A stretch of DNA of 9,416 bases from an uncultured Rikenella sp. (GTDB lineage: Bacteria; Bacteroidota; Bacteroidia; Bacteroidales; Rikenellaceae): NCBI GenBank assembly GCA_910577885.1, contig CAJTNK010000076.1:1-9416 (forward strand). The letters are read 5' to 3'. Below, piece by piece: positions 1 through 5,592 of the stretch (positions are counted from its first letter, which is position 1; the number at the start of each line of letters is the position of its first letter). The translations under genes and the position numbers were made by a program. The notes beneath the pieces are model-generated. The model was given only the letters and a program-made list of their open reading frames with translations, did not search any database and was not told the origin of the DNA.

Positions 1-73
1 CGAGCCCGCTCTGCTCTCGCTGGCAGCGTCGGTTGTTCACAAAGAGAACAGTTCCTGCCCGTCGCTAAAGAAC
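1..73 (+). repeat. Partial copy (right end) of a dispersed structured repeat
   Basis: Bases 33-52 are identical to 5524-5543 inside the central repeat element. The similarity continues past 52 with a few substitutions and one indel, both copies ending in GCTAAAGAAC (64-73 and 5556-5565). Bases 17-52 are also an exact 36-bp inverted copy of 9362-9397 at the other end of the window. The piece therefore looks like the right end of an element whose body lies to the left of the window. There is also a short inverted repeat, ACAGTTC/GAACTGT, at 49-55 and 69-75. No coding potential was seen in it. Confidence 0.7.
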
Positions 74-165
74 TGTTTGCGGACTTTGCCGAGGTAGCAC
101 GAGGAAACCGTAGGTAAAAGGGACGGTACTCTCCCGTCACGAATGACAGAATATACAAACAATCG

Positions 166-173
166 TATCTTTG
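166..173 (+). promoter_or_regulatory. Candidate Bacteroidota -7 box (TATCTTTG) for the LtaS-like gene
   Basis: TATCTTTG, followed by CAC, matches the Bacteroidota housekeeping sigma consensus TAnnTTTG exactly. No good TTG is present at the -33 position: the bases at 143-145 are ATG, one mismatch away. Transcription would begin near 180 and leave a leader of about 255 nt before the start codon at 437. No other strong match lies between here and the gene. Confidence 0.55.
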
Positions 174-263
174 CACACATAAACACACCGAAAAACAAGC
201 ACACAACCGGATGTAAAATCCCCGAAGCAACATATTCATTCATACATGACAGCTTCAGGTTCC

Positions 264-390
264 GCACTTGAAAACTAAGAGACTTCACGGCCGCGGGAAC
301 AGAAAGCCGCATGCTTGTATTGTTTCTACACGAACCTTACGGCATGAGGGCTTCTGTCCGCGGCCGGGTTTCTCTTAGTACCTCAAGTGC
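264..390 (+). repeat. Large imperfect inverted repeat / leader hairpin
   Basis: Four stem blocks pair in order: 264-271 with 383-390 (8 bp), 274-282 with 371-379 (9 bp), 288-296 with 358-366 (9 bp, CGGCCGCGG), and 299-308 with 349-357 (9 bp with one bulged A). Small internal loops separate them, and a loop of about 40 nt (309-348) closes the structure. That is 35 pairs over 127 nt, well beyond chance. It lies between the candidate promoter and the start at 437, so it would form in the leader RNA. It could be a regulatory RNA structure or a palindromic repeat insertion; the sequence does not decide. Confidence 0.6.
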
Positions 391-408
391 AGGCAGTCGT
401 TCCTCATG

Positions 409-436
409 CTTTTTTCAAAAAGAATCCTGAAAAAAG
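409..436 (+). promoter_or_regulatory. A/U-rich hairpin abutting the start codon of the LtaS-like gene
   Basis: CTTTTTTCA (409-417) is the exact complement of TGAAAAAAG (428-436), with a 10-nt loop. The right arm ends at the base before the ATG at 437, so in RNA the hairpin would occupy the A-rich ribosome landing zone that Bacteroidota use in place of a Shine-Dalgarno sequence. The stem is all A/U except two pairs, hence weak and possibly responsive to temperature or ribosome occupancy. A regulatory role is inference. Confidence 0.4.
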
Positions 437-2422
437 ATGACAAACGAACGACTGCGCGCCTGCCTCCACAATCCGATCGCCGTCCTGGCCTGGCGACTGG
501 CCATTGTCTATGTGCTGCTTTTCGTGCTGCGCGCGATTTTCTACCTCGCGAACACCGACACGCTCGGACCTTTGAGCTGGGACGAGATTCCGGCTCTCGT
601 GCGGGGCGGATGGTTGTTCGACACGGCCAATCTCTGTTATTGCTACTGCCTTTTCGTGGTGTTGTCGCTGCTGCCGGTGCGGTTACGCGAACGCGGATGG
701 TACCGGCGGATGTTGTTCGGGATCTGGGTCGGGGTGACCGGCGTGGTCGTGTTGATGAACTTGGCCGATGCCGTCTACTTCCACTACGCAAAAAAACGGA
801 TCACCGTCGACGAACTCCACTTCACCGACAACGACAACACGGGGAATATCCTGTGGCGGGCGGTGGGCGAGAACTGGTACTTGATTTTGATAGGAATCGG
901 GCTGGTGTGGGGAGCGGCGTGGCTCTACCGGCGGGTGAAACCCGCGCCGAGCCGGATCCGAAACCCGTGGACGTTCGGCGGGGTGTACGGCCTATTGACT
1001 TTGGTCTCCGTGGTGCTGCTCGTGGGGGGCATGCGGGGCGGGCTGAGCCACGCCATTCGACCCATCGCGATGAGTCAGGCCGCTCAATTCGCCGTCTCGC
1101 CCGCCAAGGCTTCGGTGGTGCTGAGTAATCCGTTCTGCGTGCTGCGGACGATGAGCAACCGGAAGATCAGCTACGTCCGTTACTTTGCCGACGGCACGGA
1201 GCTGGCCGCACGGTTTTCGCCCTGCCACTACCCGGCGGCCGACTCCCTGCGTCACGACCGATTCGGGACGCAGCGCGGAAAGAATGTCGTGATTTTCGTC
1301 CTCGAGAGCTTCAGTTACGAGCACTCGGCTTACCTCAACCCCGAGCTCTACGCCGACGGGGTGAGTTATACGCCGTTCCTCGACTCACTGATGCGCGAGG
1401 GGTACCTCTTCCGGCGCGGCTATGCCAACGGGCGCAAATCGATCGACGCGCTGCCGTCGGTGTTGAGCTCCATCCCGTCGTTCAAGACGCCGTTCGTCAT
1501 CACACCTCAGTCGCTGGGCGACACCCGCGGACTGGGGAGGCTGTTGGGCGAAGAGGGCTACTCGACCTGGTTTTTCAACGGGTCGGAAAACAAATCGATG
1601 GGATTCGTCGCCTACGCCAAATTGTCCGGCGTGGAGAACGCCCGCACGAGGGAGGATTACGAAGCACGGATAGGCCGCCAGGACTACGACGGTTACTGGG
1701 GGATCTGGGACGGTCCCTTCCTGCAGTACATGGCCCGGGAGCTGGACCGGGCGCCCGAACCGTTTTTCGCCACACTCTTCACCCTCACGTCCCACCACCC
1801 GTTCGTGGTGCCGGAGGGGTATGAAGAGATCCTGCCCCGGGGGCGGACCAAGGTACAACAGCCGGTGGCCTATACCGACCGGTCGTTGCGCGACTTCTTC
1901 GACTACGCGCGGCGGCAACCGTGGTACGACAACACGCTCTTCGTCTTCACGGCCGACCACGTGTCGAGCGAGGTCTACGGCGAGGAGTCCAAGACACCGA
2001 CCGGCAATTCGCACATCCTCTTTTTCTTCTACACCCCCGACGGTTCGTTGCGCGGCGACGATCCGCACACCACCCAGCAGATCGACCTCATGCCGACCCT
2101 CTTGGGGTTGACGGGTTACGACAAACCGTTCTTCGCCTACGGGCAGGACATTTTCGAGGTGCGTCGAGACTCGGCCCGAGCTGGCGGCGGGTTTGCGATC
2201 AACTACGTGAACGAGGCGTTCCAGTGGATCACGGACTCGACGGCCCTGTTTTTCAACGAGCACGAAGTCACCCATCTCTTCGACCTGCACCGCGATCCGC
2301 TGGAGCTGCACAACCTGATCGAAGCGGGTGTCGCTCCCGACTCCACGCAGGTGCAGCGGATGAAAGCCCTCCTTCAGACCTACTACGAGCACTTGGAGCA
2401 GAGCGACTTCGTCGTGCGGTAG
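437..2422 (+). CDS. LTA-synthase-family membrane phospho-/sulfo-transferase (alkaline phosphatase superfamily)
   Basis: The protein has 661 aa. The N-terminal third carries about five membrane helices (roughly 17-37, 60-80, 92-114, 147-164, 181-199), and the rest is a periplasmic sulfatase-fold domain, the layout of LtaS and related phosphoglycerol/phosphoethanolamine transferases. Visible active-site candidates are E290 (VLESFS), S335 (NGRKSIDALPSVL), the H453-H454 pair (TSHHPF) and D507-H508 (FTADH). E290 to S335 is 45 residues, the same spacing as E255 to T300 in S. aureus LtaS, so S335 stands where LtaS has its threonine nucleophile. A Gram-negative host would not be expected to make classical lipoteichoic acid, so the acceptor is unknown; transfer of a phospho-headgroup to an envelope glycan or lipid is the best guess. 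The start at 437 is fixed by an in-frame TGA at 428. No Shine-Dalgarno sequence is visible. The gene is a lone + strand gene convergent with its right neighbour. A plain sulfatase or phosphatase role cannot be excluded. Confidence 0.88.
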   Translation: MTNERLRACLHNPIAVLAWRLAIVYVLLFVLRAIFYLANTDTLGPLSWDEIPALVRGGWLFDTANLCYCYCLFVVLSLLPVRLRERGWYRRMLFGIWVGVTGVVVLMNLADAVYFHYAKKRITVDELHFTDNDNTGNILWRAVGENWYLILIGIGLVWGAAWLYRRVKPAPSRIRNPWTFGGVYGLLTLVSVVLLVGGMRGGLSHAIRPIAMSQAAQFAVSPAKASVVLSNPFCVLRTMSNRKISYVRYFADGTELAARFSPCHYPAADSLRHDRFGTQRGKNVVIFVLESFSYEHSAYLNPELYADGVSYTPFLDSLMREGYLFRRGYANGRKSIDALPSVLSSIPSFKTPFVITPQSLGDTRGLGRLLGEEGYSTWFFNGSENKSMGFVAYAKLSGVENARTREDYEARIGRQDYDGYWGIWDGPFLQYMARELDRAPEPFFATLFTLTSHHPFVVPEGYEEILPRGRTKVQQPVAYTDRSLRDFFDYARRQPWYDNTLFVFTADHVSSEVYGEESKTPTGNSHILFFFYTPDGSLRGDDPHTTQQIDLMPTLLGLTGYDKPFFAYGQDIFEVRRDSARAGGGFAINYVNEAFQWITDSTALFFNEHEVTHLFDLHRDPLELHNLIEAGVAPDSTQVQRMKALLQTYYEHLEQSDFVVR

Positions 2423-2481
2423 TTTTTCGGTTTAATTTACGGTGGCGAGGGTGTCTTACTGGCCATCCGGCGGAGAAAATT

Positions 2482-2560
2482 CCAGCCTTCGCGTGCCGAG
2501 CGGCACCCTGACGGACGAGAAAAGGCGGAAGGCCGGTGCCGCTCGGCACGCGAAGACTGG
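2482..2560. repeat. Long perfect-core hairpin downstream of the LtaS-like gene
   Basis: Bases 2487-2507 are the exact reverse complement of 2535-2555 (21 bp). The pairing extends to 2482-2507 with 2535-2560 with one mismatch, around a 27-nt spacer. The arms are G+C rich and contain the recurring CGTGCCGAGCG motif. It starts 60 bp after the stop codon at 2420-2422 and could block transcription leaving the + strand gene, but no T-run follows it, so it is not a classical intrinsic terminator. Confidence 0.6.
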
Positions 2561-2609
2561 AGTTGACTCGGCAAAGACCGCTGGCGGCGACCCGAAAAAC
2601 TGCTCCGCC

Positions 2610-2696
2610 AAACGGTCTCTGTCCGCGCGCCTTGGGAGATCAAACCGATAAACTCATCGTTTATCGGTTTGATCTCCTCTTAAGGCGGGGCGCGCG
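2610..2696. repeat. Nested palindromic module 1
   Basis: Order: the 22-bp AAACGGTCT motif (2610-2631), then an inner A+T-rich hairpin of 19 perfect pairs (2635-2653 with 2659-2677, 5-nt loop), then TCTTAAGGCGG. Outer G+C arms CGCGCGCC (2624-2631) and GGCGCGCG (2689-2696) pair around the whole. The inner stem is unrelated in sequence to those of the other modules. Confidence 0.6.
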
Positions 2697-2799
2697 CACC
2701 CACAGGGTGTTCTACCGGCCTGCCGGGTGCAAACTTCTTCGACTGCCCTACGCGGGCAGCGGTCCTTACGCCGGACGGGCGGTGCCTCCCGGCTGAGAA

Positions 2800-2821
2800 A
2801 AACGGTCTTTGTCCGCGCGCC
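2800..2821. repeat. Second copy of the 22-bp AAACGGTCT motif
   Basis: It differs from the copy at 2610-2631 at a single base. It is not followed by a long A+T-rich hairpin. The following sequence instead has the small palindrome GAGATCTC, the hairpin GCCTCCC/GGGAGGC, and the inverted pair GGACGCC (2849-2855) and GGCGTCC (2907-2913). It may be a degenerate or rearranged module. Confidence 0.5.
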
Positions 2822-2922
2822 TGGGCCGAGATCTCCCCATGGCGGGCCGGACGCCTCCCCATCGGGAGGCCCGCAACTCTCGCTGCGCTCGATGCAAGAC
2901 CTCCCGGGCGTCCAGCCCGAAA

Positions 2923-3011
2923 AAACGGTCTCAGGCCGCGCGCCAGCGAAATCCTGTTCAAACGCAGAACATGCGTTTGAACGATTTCGCTACTTTAGGC
3001 GCGGCGCGCGG
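2923..3011. repeat. Nested palindromic module 2
   Basis: Order: the 22-bp AAACGGTCT motif (2923-2944), then an inner hairpin pairing 2945-2953 with 2983-2991 and 2956-2966 with 2972-2982 (20 pairs, one 2-nt bulge, 5-nt loop), then ACTTTAGGCG. Outer arms CCGCGCGCC (2936-2944) and GGCGCGCGG (3003-3011) are exact complements. The plan matches module 1 with a different inner stem. Confidence 0.6.
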
Positions 3012-3049
3012 GTGCGCGCTATACTTTGCGATGCAAACCCAACAAAAGG

Positions 3050-3126
3050 CGGTCGTCCGCGGGGATTTCAATCGATTTTGCTCTCGCAAAACGGTTGAAA
3101 TCCCTTCTAAGGCGGGCGGGCGACCG
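3050..3126. repeat. Nested palindromic module 3
   Basis: The inner stem GGGATTTCAA (3062-3071) pairs exactly with 3095-3104. A smaller TTTTGC/GCAAAA stem lies inside it, and TTCTAAGGCGG follows. Outer arms 3050-3060 and 3116-3126 pair with one mismatch. The inner sequence again differs from modules 1 and 2. A trace of the same right flank (CTACTAAGGCC) recurs near 3193-3203 without a long stem. Confidence 0.55.
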
Positions 3127-3377
3127 ATGTCGCTCGGCACGCGAGCCGGGCTGTCCCAACAAACAAAAACTGGCCTCAGGCCGGCCGGGCCCCTACTAAG
3201 GCCGAGAAAACCCCAGCAAAAGCCCCTGTGGGGCCGCCGCGGAGGCGCGCCCATAGGGCGTCTTATTGGCCGTCCGGGCGAGAAAAACGGGCAGAGACAA
3301 CCCCAGCAAAACACCCTGTGGGCGTGCCGAGCGCCACTCGGGCGAGAAAGCCCAAACAAAAATCCTCCGAAAGCAAA

Positions 3378-3414
3378 GCCGCCGAGGCTTTTTTCATCAA
3401 AAAGTCTCGGCGGC
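3378..3414. terminator. Bidirectional intrinsic terminator downstream of the GH123 gene
   Basis: GCCGCCGAG (3378-3386) pairs with CTCGGCGGC (3406-3414), and the stem runs inward through one G/T mismatch into complementary T and A runs, leaving a small loop. Its near edge is 23 bp beyond the stop codon of the - strand gene ending at 3438. The A/T-rich inner stem under a G+C clamp is typical of terminators shared by convergent genes. No long T-run follows the full stem on either strand, so efficiency is uncertain. Confidence 0.65.
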
Positions 3415-3437
3415 GCCTGCATTCTAAACACCGTGCA

Positions 3438-5228
3438 TCAAAGCGTATTGAGCAGCTCTTCCAAAGCGCTCACCATCTCTTCCGGCGCCTCTCCCGAACG
3501 GGCCAGACCCTCCGGCGTAAACAATGCGACGGTTTCGTTCAACTCTTTCAGTCCGGCCGAGTCGTTGGCCGCAGCCAACGCTTCGCGCAGGATCCGGATT
3601 TTCTCAGCCTGCTGAATCCCCTCGACAAGCCGTTCGAACCGGATGCTGCTCCGGTCGCCCGGGTAGACGATATAGCAGTCGCCCGCCGCCCAGGTACGGA
3701 AGCGCGAATCGCGCAACGGATCGGCCGTCCAGCTGTTGTAAGTCCACCGCAACACGCCGTCGTATCCCCCCGCCACGGCATGTACCGGAAGCCACACCGC
3801 CTCGGCCGGGGCCGAAAAGGTGAAGGTGTTCGGGAAACCCTCCGTGCAGCAAACGTAAACCGTACTGATCTGTCCGCGCGACTCGCGAGCGGCCTTGACC
3901 TCCGCCGGGAATCGGTGCGTATACGGAATACTCAGGTCGTACAGATCGGCCTGTATCTCGTCGTGGTAGTTGCCCGCCAGCGTGATCTTGAACTCCGGAT
4001 CGGCCTCCCGGATCAATCGGATCGCCTCCTGCATCGCCTTCATAGGTCGCTCGTCCATCGAGATAGCGGTCCGGTCGAACCACCCCCGCTCGCGCAGGTG
4101 ACGCGCAAAGTCCCGCAAAAACGGCAGCCAATAGGCCCGATAAGCCTCGTCGCCCGGCTCGGCCCGAACGAAACGGGTGCGATTCGTCGCCTGGTCGAAG
4201 TAGTCGAAGCTCAAAGCCCACGGAATCATCGTGTAACAGTTGATCTGCCGGTCGATTCCCACGTCGTTGAGCATGAAGTCCACCCACCGGTCGAACACCG
4301 TATAATCGTAACTCCACGTACTGTCGATGCGGCGGATCTTGGCGATCATGCTGTCGAACGGGTCTTCGGTCTGTCCGGCCCACGGATGGTGCATGATCGA
4401 GGCCGTGACAACCTTCTGCCCCGCCGCAGCCAACCGCTTCATGAGCGGCCGCATGGCATCGAAATGCTCCCGGCTCCACAGCGGAACCCCGTAATACCGC
4501 GCCACGGCATACGGATTTTGCCACAAGTCGAGATGAAAAGCCCACTCCTTCGGCTCCGGCAGCGTGCGGTCGACGACCTCCAGCTCCAAGCCGAGCTTCA
4601 TCGTCCGGAAGTTCCGTCCCGAGACGGTCAGCGTCCCGCGGTAAACCCCCGCTTTCGCCTCGCGCGGCACCGCCACCTGCACCCAGACGGGCTGCGCCGT
4701 CCGGGCCGCCAAGTCCCTCACGCTCAACGTATCGAGCACATCGGCCACCGCCGACGAATCCCACGCCGTCCGATCCGGCCGATGTCCACACCCGCCCCCG
4801 TCCGGATTCAACCCGTCGGTCATCACATACCGCACGAAATAAGCCCCCACCGCCTCGGCCGGAATCACCGCCCGACCGCTGCCGCGCAACTCGCTCACCG
4901 AAACCCGCACACCCTCCAACGGCCGACCGGTCCACAACACGGCCTGCCCGTTCACCCGCTCGCCTCGCCAAGCCTTACCGCGCCACAAACTCCCTGACCT
5001 GGCATCGATCTTCGGCACGTCGAACCGCCCGTACCGCGTATCGACATCGCCCCAACGAAACTCCACCGGCCGCTTCAACCGCTCCCACGCCACCACCCCC
5101 TCACTACTCGTCCCGTCGCTCAACTCCTCGTAATCCCCGCCCAAACCGACGCCCCGCGTCGACTCCTGCGCCGCACCGCCGCGGACACTCAGCAACGCAA
5201 CCAACACCCCAATCCATATCTTTCTCAT
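3438..5228 (-). CDS. Secreted GH123-type beta-N-acetylgalactosaminidase (DUF4091 family)
   Basis: The protein has 596 aa. It should release terminal beta-linked GalNAc from glycolipid- or mucin-type glycans, as characterised GH123 enzymes do. Residues 1-20 form a signal peptide (charged MRK, hydrophobic core, likely cleavage after GGAA). Residues about 45-220 look like the N-terminal beta-sandwich, and about 228-560 the DUF4091/GH123 catalytic barrel. The D392-E393 pair in AISMDERP fits the GH123 catalytic pair, with E as acid/base and D assisting the substrate acetamido group. Aromatic segments (WAFHLDLWQNP 229-239, WTYNSW 495-500) fit a sugar-binding barrel. The start is fixed by an in-frame TAA three codons upstream. 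There is no lipobox, so the product is probably periplasmic or released. It lies downstream of the GH20 gene on the same strand, but 364 bp and a repeat element separate them, so independent transcription is likely. No TAnnTTTG box was seen upstream. Exact substrate is inferred from family. Confidence 0.85.
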   Translation of the reverse strand: MRKIWIGVLVALLSVRGGAAQESTRGVGLGGDYEELSDGTSSEGVVAWERLKRPVEFRWGDVDTRYGRFDVPKIDARSGSLWRGKAWRGERVNGQAVLWTGRPLEGVRVSVSELRGSGRAVIPAEAVGAYFVRYVMTDGLNPDGGGCGHRPDRTAWDSSAVADVLDTLSVRDLAARTAQPVWVQVAVPREAKAGVYRGTLTVSGRNFRTMKLGLELEVVDRTLPEPKEWAFHLDLWQNPYAVARYYGVPLWSREHFDAMRPLMKRLAAAGQKVVTASIMHHPWAGQTEDPFDSMIAKIRRIDSTWSYDYTVFDRWVDFMLNDVGIDRQINCYTMIPWALSFDYFDQATNRTRFVRAEPGDEAYRAYWLPFLRDFARHLRERGWFDRTAISMDERPMKAMQEAIRLIREADPEFKITLAGNYHDEIQADLYDLSIPYTHRFPAEVKAARESRGQISTVYVCCTEGFPNTFTFSAPAEAVWLPVHAVAGGYDGVLRWTYNSWTADPLRDSRFRTWAAGDCYIVYPGDRSSIRFERLVEGIQQAEKIRILREALAAANDSAGLKELNETVALFTPEGLARSGEAPEEMVSALEELLNTL

Positions 5229-5283
5229 TACTCTTTATAATTTATGTCGGTTAAAACTCAGTCATTGGCTACGAGCTGGGACT

Positions 5284-5305
5284 GCCGCTTTTTGGAAAAA
5301 GCGGC
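5284..5305. repeat. Perfect 10-bp hairpin near the left end of the element
   Basis: GCCGCTTTTT and AAAAAGCGGC are exact complements around GG. On either strand the stem combines a G+C clamp with A/T runs, which is terminator-like. It occupies the place taken at 9366 onward by a different sequence (TTCTCTTTGTGAACAA) after the same CTACGAGC-GGGACT flank. Confidence 0.6.
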
Positions 5306-5389
5306 ACCAAAAACTTTTGAGATAGCATACGCTACGCCTTAGGCATCCGCAATCTAATGCTCTGGCCCCTGTTTGTTGGGGCCGGGTCT

Positions 5390-5436
5390 TTTGATGGGGC
5401 GCATGATGCAGTACGTAACCTTTGCGCCCCATCAAA
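5390..5436. repeat. Central 14-bp perfect inverted repeat of the element
   Basis: TTTGATGGGGCGCA (5390-5403) is the exact reverse complement of 5423-5436, with a 19-nt loop. Pairing continues outward imperfectly through GGGGCCGGGTC (about 5379-5389) and GCCCGACCCC (about 5437-5446). Confidence 0.65.
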
Positions 5437-5516
5437 GCCCGACCCCAAAAAGAAGGCCTCACGGCTCTTGACTACGGCAGCCCATGGAATGCGAAGCATT
5501 CCCGAAAGTTTTTCTG

Positions 5517-5540
5517 GTTCTCTTTGTTCACAAAGAGAAC
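5517..5540. repeat. Perfect 10-bp hairpin near the right end of the element
   Basis: GTTCTCTTTG (5517-5526) and CAAAGAGAAC (5531-5540) are exact complements around TTCA. The right arm is shared with the partial copies at both window edges, but there the left arm is replaced (CGGTTGTTCA at 29-38), so the stem is broken in those copies. Confidence 0.6.
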
Positions 5541-5592
5541 AGTACCCTCCCGTAAGCTAAAGAACGATTCTATCCGTCAGAATAATAAACCG

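Larger units (their letters stand above)
2423..3437. repeat. Palindrome-rich intergenic repeat cluster between convergent genes
   Basis: About 1 kb without a convincing gene. Short motifs recur in both orientations. CGTGCCGAGCG or its complement occurs at 2492-2502, 2540-2550, 3131-3141 and 3323-3333. A 22-bp motif beginning AAACGGTCT occurs at 2610-2631, 2800-2821 and 2923-2944 (20-21 of 22 bases shared). A 29-bp motif occurs at 2451-2479 and 3258-3286 (24 of 29 shared). A 22-bp motif beginning CCCCAGCAAAA occurs at 3211-3232 and 3301-3322 (20 of 22 shared). A 13-bp inverted pair lies at 2701-2713 and 3312-3324. Several long hairpins are embedded, and these are listed separately. The organisation resembles bacterial interspersed mosaic elements. 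Reading frames that cross it run through the hairpins, are Arg/Pro/Gly-rich and match no family I know. Confidence 0.75.
5255..5565. mobile_element. MITE-like structured non-coding element with imperfect inverted ends
   Basis: The left end (5255-5284) matches 9336-9365 at 26 of 30 positions. The right end (5524-5565) matches 33-73, with the first 20 bases identical. The two ends are imperfect inverted copies of each other: TTGGCTACGAGCTGGGACTG on the left, against TAGCTTACGGGAGGGTACTG read inward from the right. Each is followed inward by a 10-bp hairpin and then by CCAAAAACTTTT or CCAGAAAAACTTTC. A large hairpin sits in the middle. No transposase is encoded. It fills the gap between the GH20 and GH123 genes. 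Target-site duplications were not evident by eye. It could equally be a dispersed RNA-coding or terminator-type repeat. Confidence 0.6.

Noticed and set aside
37..312. A 91-codon - strand frame at the left edge
   Set aside because: It overlaps the dispersed repeat and the candidate + strand promoter, and has no recognisable domain.
311..430. A 39-codon frame (ATG at 311, TGA at 428-430) ending 6 bp before the LtaS-like start
   Set aside because: It could be a leader peptide because it begins in the loop of the 264-390 hairpin, but composition is unremarkable, no start context is seen, and such a frame is expected by chance.
1385..2392. A 335-codon - strand frame opposite the LtaS-like gene
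   Set aside because: No domain recognised, and the + strand carries the full active-site set of the family.
2958..3431. A 157-codon - strand frame in the repeat cluster
   Set aside because: Its composition reflects the repeats (GFCWGFLG-like repeated peptides come from the direct repeats at 3211 and 3301), and it would have to run back through the terminator.
2423..3437. CRISPR array
   Set aside because: The repeats are of several kinds, unevenly spaced and in both orientations, unlike the regular identical repeats and equal spacers of CRISPR.
2809..3615. A 268-codon + strand frame across the intergenic repeats
   Set aside because: It reads through the palindromes, is Arg/Pro/Gly/Lys-rich, runs into the antisense of the GH123 gene and matches nothing known.
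3228..4997. A 589-codon + strand frame opposite the GH123 gene
   Set aside because: Antisense shadow with Arg/Pro/His-rich composition that begins inside the repeat cluster; the - strand has a signal peptide, family motifs and a fixed start.
5229..5254. Promoter directly upstream of the GH123 gene
   Set aside because: The sequence is A/T-rich (TATAAAG on the - strand), but no TAnnTTTG with a spaced TTG was found, so no site was called.
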